A program made the translations under genes and the position numbers. Source: CAZHRC01 sp964533865 (GTDB lineage: Bacteria; Bacillota; Clostridia; Tissierellales; Peptoniphilaceae). From it: a stretch of DNA of 64,000 nucleotides. The stretch is from the NCBI GenBank assembly GCA_964533865.1, contig CAZHRC010000007.1:30493-94492 (forward strand). Reading direction: 5' to 3'. Each line of letters begins with the position of its first letter. The first letter of the stretch is position 1. A model generated the notes under the pieces. The model worked only from the letters and a program-made list of their open reading frames with translations, searched no databases and had not been told where the DNA came from. This document shows, piece by piece, positions 17,213 to 25,166 of this stretch.

Positions 17213-18184
17213 ATGAAAATGAAATTGAAAACAACCATTCAAAAAGGGATTCGCGTATTGTTGGCCACTGCGGTTGTCAGTGTGTCCATCATAGGATCCG
17301 CCAGTGCTGGCGGCATCAACACCGAGGTGATTGATGAAAAATGGGGAAAACCCACTTTCATTCATGGCGGTGGCCTCAACGAGGCGCAAGTAGCGGAAAC
17401 CGCCAAGTTGCTTGGCATCACCAAGATGGAAAACGTCAAGGTGGGATCCGCATCTGGCGAGGACTTGAAACGCTACGTCGGTGGCGAGTCCGACACGGGA
17501 TCGATGATCTCGTCGGTTTTGGTTAAAAAAGAGAACAAGGGAAAAGGGGTCAGCGTCAAAATCGAAACGCCGAAGAACATCACCGAAATCACTCAGTCGC
17601 AGTACGCTAATGCGGCGATTACTGCAGGGGTTTCCGATGCTTCGATCGTCGTCGCTTCTGTATTGCCAGTAACCGGGGAGAGCGCCTTGACCGGCGTCTA
17701 CAAAGCTTTTGCACTCAATGGTGTGGAGTTGGATACGGCGCGCACGGAAGTAGCTCAAGAAGAGTTGGAAACGGTGAATACCATTGTTCAAGAAAACAAA
17801 TCAAACGAAAAGTTTGATCCGACTAAGTTGGACTCAGTGATCATAGAAGTAAAACAAAAACTGACGGAATTGGTCGATGGTCAAAAAGAGTTGGCGACCA
17901 AGGAAGATATTGAACGGATCATCACCGAAGCGTTGGCAAACCAAAACTTGCAAAATATCGTTTCACAAGACAATGTTCAACAGTTGATCCTGTTGTTCCA
18001 AAATTACCAAAACACAGGCGCCATCAACTCGACGGAAGTGAAAGCACAACTCAGTGAGTTGGCGGGAACTGTCGGTCAAAAAGCACAAGAGATATACAAA
18101 CAAGCGGAACAGTCGGGGTTACTGGACAAAATCATTGCGTTTTTCACCAATATTTTCGAATCGTTCACAAAAATCTTCCAATAA
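17213..18184 (+). CDS. Exported DUF1002-domain protein
   Basis: The 323-residue protein has a signal peptide (about residues 1-32, cleavage near SASA-GG). Residues 35-185 match the DUF1002 type by the order LNEAQVAETAKLLGI, then ...ESDTGSMISSVLVKK and ANAAITAGVSDASIVVAS. The C-terminal part is helical and Gln/Lys-rich, with a hydrophobic end (LLDKIIAFFTNIFESFTKIF) that may sit at the membrane surface. Function is unknown in the family. It stands alone between the deacetylase and an FMN-binding lipoprotein. Confidence 0.85.
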   Translation: MKMKLKTTIQKGIRVLLATAVVSVSIIGSASAGGINTEVIDEKWGKPTFIHGGGLNEAQVAETAKLLGITKMENVKVGSASGEDLKRYVGGESDTGSMISSVLVKKENKGKGVSVKIETPKNITEITQSQYANAAITAGVSDASIVVASVLPVTGESALTGVYKAFALNGVELDTARTEVAQEELETVNTIVQENKSNEKFDPTKLDSVIIEVKQKLTELVDGQKELATKEDIERIITEALANQNLQNIVSQDNVQQLILLFQNYQNTGAINSTEVKAQLSELAGTVGQKAQEIYKQAEQSGLLDKIIAFFTNIFESFTKIFQ

Positions 18185-18197
18185 CAGGCTCGTCATA

Positions 18198-18226
18198 TCG
18201 ACAGAATTCCCCGAATGCGGTATACT
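18198..18226 (+). promoter_or_regulatory. Promoter of the FMN-binding lipoprotein gene
   Basis: TCGACA (18198-18203) and TATACT (18221-18226) are separated by 17 bp, close to the housekeeping consensus. It lies in the short gap after the DUF1002 gene. Confidence 0.6.
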
Positions 18227-18260
18227 GGTCGATGAAAAACAGCAGTAAAAGGGGGAAGGG

Positions 18261-18611
18261 ATGAGACAAAAAAGATGGTTGGCAATAGCGCTTCTCGTTG
18301 TGGTATGCCTCGTCGGGTGTGGCAAAAAAGAAAAAGGCTTCACCCCAGGCACCTATGGTGGAAAAGCAGCAGGCTTCAATCCGGACACTCAGATTTCGGT
18401 GGATGTGGTCATAGGCGATGAAGGCAAAATATCAGACATTTTGATCCTTGAAGAAAAAGAAACGCCGGAGTTTGGAGGCGTGGCGATTGCCAAGCTGAAA
18501 GCGGCGATGATCGAAGCGAACTCTTCAGAAGTGGATGGCGTCTCAGGGGCGACCGTGTCCTCAAATGGGTTTAAAGCAGCTGTCAACGCTGCGTTGGTCG
18601 ATGCGCAATAG
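18261..18611 (+). CDS. Small FMN-binding-domain lipoprotein
   Basis: The 116-residue protein begins with a lipoprotein signal peptide ending in LVGC (Cys20) and consists otherwise of one FMN-binding domain. The flavinylation motif DGVSGATVSS is present near residue 93; in this family the Thr is covalently linked to FMN by ApbE, which is not in this window. Such proteins pass electrons at the outer face of the membrane, for example in extracellular electron transfer or to reductases. It has its own promoter and a shared terminator with tpx. Confidence 0.88.
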   Translation: MRQKRWLAIALLVVVCLVGCGKKEKGFTPGTYGGKAAGFNPDTQISVDVVIGDEGKISDILILEEKETPEFGGVAIAKLKAAMIEANSSEVDGVSGATVSSNGFKAAVNAALVDAQ

Positions 18612-18626
18612 GGAGGCAAATAAAAA

Positions 18627-18656
18627 ATGCTGTCTCATGAGAGGCAGCATTTTTTT
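18627..18656. terminator. Bidirectional terminator between FMN lipoprotein gene and tpx
   Basis: ATGCTGTCTC (18627-18636) pairs with GAGGCAGCAT (18641-18650). A T tract follows on the plus strand and an A tract precedes, giving a T tract on the minus strand, so it serves both convergent genes. Confidence 0.85.
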
Positions 18657-18661
18657 AAAGG

Positions 18662-19177
18662 TTAGACGAGTGCTTTGACCGCTTCTATTGCAGCGTCGTA
18701 GTCGGGGTGGTTGTGGTTGTTTTTAACGTATTCCACATAGCGGACGGTATTGTCGCGATCGATGACGACGATGCCTCTGTTGAGCAATCTCAACTCTTCG
18801 ATGACGAAGCCGTAGGCGTTTCCAAAGGAGAGGTCTTTGTAGTCCGACACGAGAAGGGCATTTTCGATTTGTTTACCGTCGGCAAAGCGGGCTTGTGCGA
18901 ATGGTAGGTCGACGGAGATGGTGAGGACGGTGACGTCATCTCCAAGGGAGGTAGCTTCTTCGTTGAAGCGAATGGTTTGAAGTTCACAAACGCCTGTGTC
19001 CAACGATGGGACGACGCTGATGAGTTTAATGTGATTGCCAGCATCGGCAAGAGTATAAGGCGTCAGGTCGTTTTTTGCGACAGTGAAGTCAGGCGCTTTA
19101 TCGCCGACTTTGATTTCTTTTCCGACTACGGTGACTGGGGTCTCGCCCATTGTAAATTCATTGATTCTTTTGTCCAT
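18662..19177 (-). CDS. tpx: Thiol peroxidase (Tpx), single-cysteine variant
   Basis: The 171-residue peroxiredoxin reduces hydroperoxides. The peroxidatic cysteine lies in SLDTGVCELQT (Cys64). In standard Tpx a resolving cysteine follows PFAQxRF; here the same place reads PFAQARFADGK, with Ala99, and Cys64 is the only cysteine in the protein. It therefore cannot form the usual intramolecular disulfide and should act as a 1-Cys enzyme with an external thiol. The ribosome site AAGGAG precedes the ATG on the minus strand. A weak promoter may lie at 19210-19250 (TTGCGT on the minus strand). Confidence 0.94.
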   Translation of the reverse strand: MDKRINEFTMGETPVTVVGKEIKVGDKAPDFTVAKNDLTPYTLADAGNHIKLISVVPSLDTGVCELQTIRFNEEATSLGDDVTVLTISVDLPFAQARFADGKQIENALLVSDYKDLSFGNAYGFVIEELRLLNRGIVVIDRDNTVRYVEYVKNNHNHPDYDAAIEAVKALV

Positions 19178-19276
19178 AATAATCTCCTTTTGAAATTGGA
19201 ATGATTTGGTCTAACACAGTATATCTACCCAGATTTTATAGAAAAACGCAAAAGGTAACTACGGAGGTATTATTTT

Positions 19277-19528
19277 ATGGAATTAGGTACCGTAATATTT
19301 GGCTTACTCGCAATTGTCCTCATCGGTAAGCTCTTGGGGTTAACGATGAAGTTGATAAAAAAATTGATCGTCAATGGGCTTGCTGGTTTTTTCATGTTGT
19401 TTGTGATAAACTTCTTCGGAGGCGCCCTAGGGATCTATCTTCCGATGACGGCGTTTAACTCTTTTATGACGGGTTTTTTGGGAATCCCATGGGTGATTGT
19501 CATGGTGATTTTCAGAATTGGCGTCTAA
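19277..19528 (+). CDS. BofA-like pro-sigmaK processing inhibitor family protein
   Basis: The 83-residue protein is almost wholly hydrophobic, with two or three membrane segments and the family C-terminal part VINFFGGALGIYLPMTAFNS...GIPWVIVM. BofA holds the SpoIVFB protease inactive during sporulation in Bacillus; many clostridia keep a BofA homologue even where SpoIVFB is absent. It points to a sporulating lineage. It is monocistronic, between tpx (opposite strand) and the L25 gene. Confidence 0.82.
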   Translation: MELGTVIFGLLAIVLIGKLLGLTMKLIKKLIVNGLAGFFMLFVINFFGGALGIYLPMTAFNSFMTGFLGIPWVIVMVIFRIGV

Positions 19529-19541
19529 AAACGAGAAAAGA

Positions 19542-19569
19542 TTGAAAAAATCATCATTTGGTGTATAAT
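19542..19569 (+). promoter_or_regulatory. Promoter of the L25/Ctc gene
   Basis: TTGAAA (19542-19547) and TATAAT (19564-19569) lie 16 bp apart directly after the bofA-like gene. Confidence 0.75.
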
Positions 19570-19605
19570 TAGTATACGTGCAAAGAAACTATAGGGAGGT
19601 ATCCA

Positions 19606-20241
19606 ATGGCAGATATTAAGCTTGCGGTAGCATTAAGAGAAGGTGTGGGCAAAAACACCACAGACAAACTAAGAAGAGAAAAGATCGTTCCAGCCGTTTA
19701 CTATGTAAGCGGGGAAGAAAACATAAATGTTCAAGTCTCTCAACGGGAATTTGAAAAGGCATTTATGGAGGCTGGCTCCAGTGCCATCGTCGATCTTACC
19801 CTTGATGGGAAGACATATCCTGTAATCATCAAAGACGTACAAAAACATCCGTACAAAAACCAATACGTACACGTGGATTTCCAAGGGGTGCGCATGGATG
19901 AAACCATTCGCGTCACCGTGCCGATCGTTTTAGTAGGCAGAGACGAAATTCGTCTACAACCTTCCGTGTTAACCCATGCGTTAACCGAGGTGGAAGTTGA
20001 GTGTCTACCGGCGTATATTCCACAAACTGCAGAAGTCACCGTCACCGACATGCAATACGATGACAACTTCTTTGTTCGCGACCTCGATATTTTTGGGGAC
20101 GCAAACATCACCATTCACACGCCAGAAGACGAGTTAGTGGCGTCACTTTCTGAGCCTCGTGAATCTGTCGAAGTGGAAACCGAAGGTGTTGATGCAGCAG
20201 ATGTGCCAACAGTCGGCGAAACAGAAACCGACGGCGAATAA
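19606..20241 (+). CDS. rplY: Ribosomal protein bL25, long Ctc form
   Basis: The 211-residue protein has an N-terminal 5S rRNA-binding L25 domain (LRRE...VPAVYYVSGEE, then HVDFQGVRMDE) and the C-terminal TL5/Ctc beta domain (about 95-180), with an acidic tail. The long form corresponds to general stress protein Ctc of Bacillus. It has its own promoter with a 16-bp spacer and a good GGGAGG ribosome site, and is followed by a terminator, so it is monocistronic. Confidence 0.93.
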   Translation: MADIKLAVALREGVGKNTTDKLRREKIVPAVYYVSGEENINVQVSQREFEKAFMEAGSSAIVDLTLDGKTYPVIIKDVQKHPYKNQYVHVDFQGVRMDETIRVTVPIVLVGRDEIRLQPSVLTHALTEVEVECLPAYIPQTAEVTVTDMQYDDNFFVRDLDIFGDANITIHTPEDELVASLSEPRESVEVETEGVDAADVPTVGETETDGE

Positions 20242-20259
20242 TTTAAAATCGCAGCAGAG

Positions 20260-20298
20260 GACCGATGAAAACCATGTGTTTTTCGTCGGTCTTTTTTT
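20260..20298 (+). terminator. Rho-independent terminator after the L25 gene
   Basis: GACCGA (20260-20265) pairs with TCGGTC (20286-20291), with GAAAA/TTTTC extending the stem inward, followed by seven T. A TATAAT at 20329-20334 just downstream may be the -10 of tmk; no good -35 is visible. Confidence 0.82.
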
Positions 20299-20381
20299 AT
20301 GCCTCTATGAAAAAAACCGTTTATTCGATATAATAATGAGAAGAATCCATTGCTCGATGAGGAGACAAGACAGGAGGGAAC

Positions 20382-21011
20382 GTGAAAGGACTATTTGTCG
20401 TATTTGAAGGACCGGATGGTTCTGGAAAAACCACGGTGTTAAAAGGGGTTGAAAAAGCCTTGACCGAGGACGGCGTTCTCGTCTGTTCCACTCGCGAGCC
20501 TGGAGGAACGCCTATTGGCGAGGTCATCCGAGAGATGTTGCTCTCACCAGACCAGGTGTCGATGACGGCTAGAACCGAAGCCTTGCTCTACGCTGCTCAA
20601 CGAGCGCAGCACCTAGAAGAGCTGATCTTACCAAAGGTAGAAGAGGGCTACGTCTTGTTGTGCGATCGCTATACTCTCTCGTCCCAGGTTTACCAAGGGA
20701 TCGCCAGAGGTTTGGGGATGGAGAAGATAAGAGAGATAAACGATTTTGCAACGAAAGGGGTCACACCGGATTTGACCCTCTATTTTCAAATTTCACGAGA
20801 GATATCGCTCTTGCGAAGGACAAGTCGAAACACCACCGATCGATTGGAACAGGAAGCCGACGATTTTCATCGCATGGTGTACGAAGGTTACGGCGAAGCG
20901 TTAAAGATGCAAAGAGGCCAAGTGGTCGTGATCGATGCACAAAGGTCGATTGAATGCGTCATAGAGGATTGCGTAACGGCGATTCAAAATAAAAGGGGTG
21001 TAAAACAATGA
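20382..21011 (+). CDS. tmk: Thymidylate kinase
   Basis: The 209-residue enzyme phosphorylates dTMP to dTDP. The P-loop FEGPDGSGKTTV is at residues 7-18, the substrate motif REPGGTPIGE follows, and CDRYTLSSQVYQG is the DRY/H motif. It starts with GTG after CAGGAGGGAA. Its stop overlaps the next gene by 4 bp (ATGA), heading the conserved clostridial order tmk - darA - holB - ricT. Confidence 0.96.
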   Translation: MKGLFVVFEGPDGSGKTTVLKGVEKALTEDGVLVCSTREPGGTPIGEVIREMLLSPDQVSMTARTEALLYAAQRAQHLEELILPKVEEGYVLLCDRYTLSSQVYQGIARGLGMEKIREINDFATKGVTPDLTLYFQISREISLLRRTSRNTTDRLEQEADDFHRMVYEGYGEALKMQRGQVVVIDAQRSIECVIEDCVTAIQNKRGVKQ

Positions 21012-21334
21012 AACTCATTATTGCGATTGTACAAGATTTAGATGCGCCTATGCTCATCGAAGGTTTGATGGAGGGTGGGTTTCGGGTGACAAAACTCGCG
21101 ACGACAGGGGGTTTTTTGAGAAGTGGCAACACGACATTGCTCATGGGCGTCGATGACGAGAAGGTACAAGAAGCATTGAACCTGATCGAAAAGCATTGCC
21201 AAAAAAGAAAGGCAATGACTCCCATTGTGCCAGCGGATATCGAATCTGGACAGCTTCAACCCCTGACCATGGAGATCGAAATCGGAGGGGCGTCGGTATT
21301 TGTCGTCGATGTCGAAGATTTTGTGCGATTTTAG
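21008..21334 (+). CDS. darA: Cyclic-di-AMP receptor, DarA/PstA family
   Basis: The 108-residue PII-like trimeric protein binds cyclic-di-AMP in Firmicutes. The N-terminal sequence VQDLDAPMLIEGLMEGGFRV and the ligand loop KLATTGGFLRSGNTTLLMG contain the usual contact residues (Arg-Val-Thr, Gly-Phe-Leu, Asn-Thr-Thr), and the C-terminus GGASVFVVDVEDF fits. Its target is unknown. It overlaps tmk and is followed 8 bp later by a second copy. Confidence 0.93.
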   Translation: MKLIIAIVQDLDAPMLIEGLMEGGFRVTKLATTGGFLRSGNTTLLMGVDDEKVQEALNLIEKHCQKRKAMTPIVPADIESGQLQPLTMEIEIGGASVFVVDVEDFVRF

Positions 21335-21342
21335 GAGGCGCT

Positions 21343-21636
21343 ATGAAGCAGCTGATTATTATCTCGGAAGAGGATTTTGGCGCTAAACTCGAGCGCGCCT
21401 TAGCCGATGTCGGGTATCATCCGGCGGCGATTTCTTCAACGGGTGGTTTTTTAAAAAAGGGCAATACAACTCTTCTTCTATCTGCTCCTAATGACGAATT
21501 AGAGGAGATATACCACCATATTGAACTGTGTGTCGCAAAGTATGGCAAGTATGCCAATGTGCCAAATCGCGCCGACGCTACGGTGTTTGTCCTCGCTCAA
21601 AGCGGGCGCTGGGAAATGGAACACGACCTTGCTTGA
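21343..21636 (+). CDS. Second DarA/PII-like paralogue, divergent
   Basis: The 97-residue protein repeats the DarA fold: SSTGGFLKKGNTTLLLS aligns with TTGGFLRSGNTTLLMG of the preceding gene. The residues before it (YHPAAI in place of FRVTKL) and the start (ISEEDFGAKLE in place of VQDLDAPMLIE) differ, so positions that contact cyclic-di-AMP in the known receptor are not kept. It may bind another ligand or form mixed trimers; this is inference. The ATG at 21343 follows TTAGGAGGCG. Its 3' end overlaps the likely holB start. Confidence 0.8.
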   Translation: MKQLIIISEEDFGAKLERALADVGYHPAAISSTGGFLKKGNTTLLLSAPNDELEEIYHHIELCVAKYGKYANVPNRADATVFVLAQSGRWEMEHDLA

Positions 21637-22468
21637 TCAATTAAAAAACCAGTGGAGAGCAGGGACATTGTCCCACGCCTACCTCCTTGAAGGGCGCAAC
21701 CACGTCGCGACATTGGAGGAGACGATGGGTTTCGCAAAAGCCTTGTTGTGTCGAGATCCTAGACCCGAAGCCTGTGGGGTGTGCAGTTCTTGTGTGAAGT
21801 TCGATGCGAAGTCCCATGGGGATTTTATTTGGATCGAACCGATCAACAACAACATCGCCATCGATGTGATTCGCGAGCTTTCCAGTTCGATGAGTCGTAG
21901 TCCTTTGGAAGGAAAGCGAAAGGTGTTTCTGATCGAGCGAGGAGATCTCCTTCGCCAAGAAAGCGCCAATGCCTTGCTAAAGACTTTGGAAGAACCGCCA
22001 GAGTACGGGGTTATCCTCATCACGGCGGCGAATAAGGACTTGCTTCTACCCACGATTTTATCCCGGTGTCAGGTGGTATACGTCGAAGGTAAAGAAGAGG
22101 TGCCCACGACCATCGATCGAAAGAAGCTTTTTGACTTGTTGGTGGCCGTATGCAGCGGCGATGTGCTTCAGGCATTTACGGCGAAGGCGCTGATCGATGA
22201 GTACAAGGATGTGAAATGGGACTTTTTTGAATGCGTGCAATTGTTTTTTAGAGATGTCCTCATTTACAAGGTACAGGGTGGTGCAGCGAAGTTAGCCAAC
22301 GGCGAGTATTTACTGCCCATCAAGAAATGTCAGTTTTTAAGAGAGGAACAACTGGAATCTATCCTTCATCAGGTAGATGACATGACGGGACTCTTAAAAG
22401 TCAACGTGAATTTTCAAATAGCAGTGGAGACGCTGTTTTTAAATATATTGGAGGAAGTTAATCAATGA
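21629..22468 (+). CDS. holB: DNA polymerase III delta' subunit
   Basis: The protein of about 279 residues is the clamp-loader delta' subunit. LSHAYLLEGR, a zinc-binding cluster (CRDPRPEACGVCSSC), the sensor-like VFLIERGDLLRQESANALLKT and LEEPPE are typical; a true Walker A is absent, as expected for delta'. The start is uncertain: TTG at 21629 gives MLDQLKNQWRAG, the usual N-terminus, and overlaps the previous stop. It overlaps ricT by 4 bp at the 3' end. Confidence 0.88.
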   Translation: MLDQLKNQWRAGTLSHAYLLEGRNHVATLEETMGFAKALLCRDPRPEACGVCSSCVKFDAKSHGDFIWIEPINNNIAIDVIRELSSSMSRSPLEGKRKVFLIERGDLLRQESANALLKTLEEPPEYGVILITAANKDLLLPTILSRCQVVYVEGKEEVPTTIDRKKLFDLLVAVCSGDVLQAFTAKALIDEYKDVKWDFFECVQLFFRDVLIYKVQGGAAKLANGEYLLPIKKCQFLREEQLESILHQVDDMTGLLKVNVNFQIAVETLFLNILEEVNQ

Positions 22469-23304
22469 TCGAAGTGATCGGTGTACGCTTTAAAAAAGCA
22501 GGTAAAATCTATTACTTTGACCCAGGATCCCTTCAGGTGGAAGAGGATCAAGCGGTTATCGTAGAAACGGCAAGAGGTATCGAATATGGCATAGCTGCCA
22601 TCGGCAATCGGCCAGTGGAAGAAAAGAGCGTGGTATTGCCTCTTAAACCCGTGCTTCGCGTTGCAGATGAAGCGGATAAGTACATTCACGAAAAAAATAA
22701 GAAGAAGGCTAAGGATGCTATCGACATTTGCCAGGTAAAGGTCAACGACCACAAGCTGGAGATGAAATTGGTGGACTGTGAGTTTACTTTTGATAATAGC
22801 AAGGTTATTTTTTACTTTACTGCAGATGGCAGAGTGGATTTTCGCATGTTGGTCAAGGACTTGGCTGCGATTTTTCGCATGCGTATCGAACTGCGCCAAA
22901 TCGGCGTGAGGGATGAAGCAAAAATCGTCGGTGGTTTGGGCCAGTGTGGACTGCCCTGTTGTTGCAAGAGGTTCCTCGGCGATTTTGCGCCGGTTTCCAT
23001 CAAAATGGCCAAGGAACAATCCTTATCGTTAAACCCCACCAAAATCTCGGGGGTTTGTGGCAGGCTCATGTGTTGCTTAAATTATGAACACGCCACCTAT
23101 GTGGATCACTTGAAACAGTTGCCACATAAAGGCCAGTCGGTGCAAACACCGGAGGGTAAAGGGGTGGTCATCGATCGCAATGTACTAGAGGCGACGCTCA
23201 AAGTTAAACTCGTCGATAGCACAGGCGCGGAATACGAGCAAGTTTTTCCCCTGTCGGAGCTTTCGGTAAAAAGATGTAAGCACCAACAAGAAACTGGAAA
23301 ATAG
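22465..23304 (+). CDS. ricT: PSP1-domain protein RicT (YaaT)
   Basis: The 279-residue protein carries the PSP1 C-terminal domain and the Cys-rich motif GQCGLPCCCKRFLGDF, with a further CGRLMCCLNYEH, that in RicT helps hold iron-sulfur clusters of the RicA-RicF-RicT complex. That complex aids RNase Y-dependent mRNA maturation and sporulation in Bacillus. Position directly after holB is conserved in Firmicutes. Confidence 0.93.
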   Translation: MIEVIGVRFKKAGKIYYFDPGSLQVEEDQAVIVETARGIEYGIAAIGNRPVEEKSVVLPLKPVLRVADEADKYIHEKNKKKAKDAIDICQVKVNDHKLEMKLVDCEFTFDNSKVIFYFTADGRVDFRMLVKDLAAIFRMRIELRQIGVRDEAKIVGGLGQCGLPCCCKRFLGDFAPVSIKMAKEQSLSLNPTKISGVCGRLMCCLNYEHATYVDHLKQLPHKGQSVQTPEGKGVVIDRNVLEATLKVKLVDSTGAEYEQVFPLSELSVKRCKHQQETGK

Positions 23305-23307
23305 TTG

Positions 23308-23335
23308 TTGATCTATTAGCAATATTTGATATAAT
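23308..23335 (+). promoter_or_regulatory. Promoter of the small ferredoxin gene
   Basis: TTGATC (23308-23313) and TATAAT (23330-23335), 16-bp spacer, start just after the ricT stop. Confidence 0.72.
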
Positions 23336-23366
23336 GAAATCAATAGACTAAGAAAGGAGAACAATC

Positions 23367-23534
23367 ATGGCTTATCATATTACAGACGATTGTATTGCAT
23401 GCGGTAGCTGCCAACCAGAATGCCCAACAGAAGCTATTTCTGAAGGCGACATCTACGTTATCGACGCGGATACTTGCATCGATTGTGGCGCTTGCGCAGC
23501 GGTTTGTCCAACTGATGCTTGTCAACCAGAATAG
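23367..23534 (+). CDS. 2[4Fe-4S] ferredoxin, clostridial type
   Basis: A 55-residue protein beginning MAYHITDDCIACGSCQPECP and ending in VCPTDACQPE has two CxxCxxCxxxCP motifs (CIACGSCQPECP and CIDCGACAAVCP), the exact pattern and length of clostridial ferredoxin. It is an acidic, low-potential electron carrier for fermentation enzymes. AGAAAGGAGAA precedes the ATG; it has its own promoter upstream and a hairpin terminator downstream, so it is monocistronic. It is short enough to be missed by a 60-residue cut-off. Confidence 0.95.
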   Translation: MAYHITDDCIACGSCQPECPTEAISEGDIYVIDADTCIDCGACAAVCPTDACQPE

Positions 23535-23554
23535 TCGCTACATAGTAGTCACGC

Positions 23555-23576
23555 AGTCCCCGCAAGGGGACTTTTT
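23555..23576 (+). terminator. Rho-independent terminator after ferredoxin
   Basis: AGTCCCC (23555-23561), GCAA loop, GGGGACT (23566-23572), then T tract. Confidence 0.88.
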
Positions 23577-23605
23577 ATTTTATGGGTTCGAGGAAGGGAG
23601 TGACC

Positions 23606-24325
23606 ATGGAAAGAGATTACATACCGGGAACGGATTACATTATATTTCAAGATAGGCGCAAGTTTTCCTTTGGAGTAGATGCGGTGTTGCTGTCGGATTT
23701 TGCCAAGATTAAACCTGAGGATACGGTCCTCGACATAGGAGCGGGCACGGGCATCGTCGGCCTCCGAATCCATGCGCTCTACCAACCCAAAAAGATTTAT
23801 GCTGTAGAAATTCAAGAAAAAGTGGCAGAGTTGTGTGCCAGGTCCATTGCGGCAAACGGCTTGGAGGAGAAAATCCATCTCATTGTAGGGGACCTCAATC
23901 GTTGTGGCGATGACTTTGAGGACGGCGCATTGGATGTGATCGTCTCCAATCCACCCTATGTGAAAAAATGTGGCGGTATCCTCAATGAAGACGATAACCA
24001 ACGCATTTCTCGTCAGGAGGTCACGCTGAGTTTAGAGGACGTTTTTGCCTTTGCCCACAAAAAACTCAAACACCATGGTAGCCTATATATGATCCATCGA
24101 CCGGCGAGACTTGTAGATGTTTTGTCCACGGGAAGAGCGTATCAACTCGAACCTAAGCGTATGCGCATGATACAATCGAAAGAGGGCGCGGCGCCAACCA
24201 TGGTCCTCGTCGCATTTCGCCATAACGGCGGCGCACATTTTGACGTGGATGCGCCATTGATCATCTACAACCCAGACGGAAGCTACACCGAGGAGGTGTT
24301 ATCGATTTATGGAACCTGTCGTTAA
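23606..24325 (+). CDS. tRNA1(Val) adenine-N6 methyltransferase-like protein
   Basis: The 239-residue class I SAM methyltransferase has the SAM-binding motif VLDIGAGTGIVGLR and the catalytic N6-adenine motif SNPPYVKKCGG. It resembles YabB/TrmN6, which modifies A37 of tRNA1(Val) in E. coli. In Firmicutes the pair yabB-rsmI is often adjacent, as here, where it overlaps rsmI by 17 bp. Start chosen at 23606 after GAAGGGAGTG. Confidence 0.88.
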   Translation: MERDYIPGTDYIIFQDRRKFSFGVDAVLLSDFAKIKPEDTVLDIGAGTGIVGLRIHALYQPKKIYAVEIQEKVAELCARSIAANGLEEKIHLIVGDLNRCGDDFEDGALDVIVSNPPYVKKCGGILNEDDNQRISRQEVTLSLEDVFAFAHKKLKHHGSLYMIHRPARLVDVLSTGRAYQLEPKRMRMIQSKEGAAPTMVLVAFRHNGGAHFDVDAPLIIYNPDGSYTEEVLSIYGTCR

Positions 24326-25154
24326 ACCGATGCTCTACATTGTTCCCACCCCTATTGGAAACTTGGGCGATATGACATTGAGAGGGTTGGAAGTGTTAAG
24401 AGCCGCAGATATTATCGCATGCGAGGATACGAGGCACTCTCAAAAACTGTTAAATTACTTTGATATCCGAGCCAAGCTCGTCAGCTATCATGACCATAAC
24501 GAGCAATTGCGATCTCGAGAACTTCTCGATGCCGTCGCGGCTGGAAAAGTGGTTTGTGTTATTTCTGATGCGGGGATGCCGGGGATTTCTGACCCGGGCG
24601 GTGTGGTGATCGCAGGTGCTATCGAAGCGAGCCTCCCCTATACGGTTTTACCAGGAGCTAGCGCACAAGCGACAGCCTTGGTGGCTTCGGGCTTTGACAC
24701 GGAGCGTTTTGCCTTTTACGGTTTTTTACCCACCAAGGATAAAGAACTCGAAAAAGTGTTAGACGAACTTGAAAAAGAGTCAAAAACTTTCATCCTTTAC
24801 GAAGCGCCTCACCGTTTGACAAAAACCTTGAAACGTATGGCGACCCGATTTCCCCATCGCCGAATCGCCGTTATGCGCGAGTTGACAAAGCTTCATGAAG
24901 AGTACTTTCGCACGACGGTCTCCCTAGCATCGGCTAGGGAGGATTGGCGCGGTGAAATCGTGTTAGTCGTCGAGGGGTGTGTGGAGGAGCAGGCGGAGGA
25001 TGGGGTTGACTGGCGTCGAGAATTGGTGAAGTTAAGAGACGCTGGTTTTTCCAACAAGGATGCCATTAAGGCTCTATCTGCGCTCTACGATGTGAATCGG
25101 AACGACTTGTACAAAATGAGCCTTGCTGACAAATCTGGCGAGAGTGAAAGGTAG
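24309..25154 (+). CDS. rsmI: 16S rRNA 2'-O-ribose C1402 methyltransferase
   Basis: The 281-residue tetrapyrrole-methylase-fold enzyme has the RsmI hallmarks LYIVPTPIGNLGDMTLR, ACEDTRHSQKLL, ISDAGMPGISDPG and LPGASAQATALVASG. It methylates the ribose of C1402 in 16S rRNA. The ATG at 24309 lies inside the preceding gene; an internal ATG at 24330 is a possible alternative. Confidence 0.95.
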   Translation: MEPVVKPMLYIVPTPIGNLGDMTLRGLEVLRAADIIACEDTRHSQKLLNYFDIRAKLVSYHDHNEQLRSRELLDAVAAGKVVCVISDAGMPGISDPGGVVIAGAIEASLPYTVLPGASAQATALVASGFDTERFAFYGFLPTKDKELEKVLDELEKESKTFILYEAPHRLTKTLKRMATRFPHRRIAVMRELTKLHEEYFRTTVSLASAREDWRGEIVLVVEGCVEEQAEDGVDWRRELVKLRDAGFSNKDAIKALSALYDVNRNDLYKMSLADKSGESER

Positions 25155-25166
25155 AGGAACTAGTCT

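Noticed and set aside
23582..23655. Terminator read as a CRISPR-like or tRNA-like feature (GGTTCGAGG near 23584)
   Set aside because: No cloverleaf can be drawn and the sequence belongs to the ferredoxin terminator and the next gene's leader.
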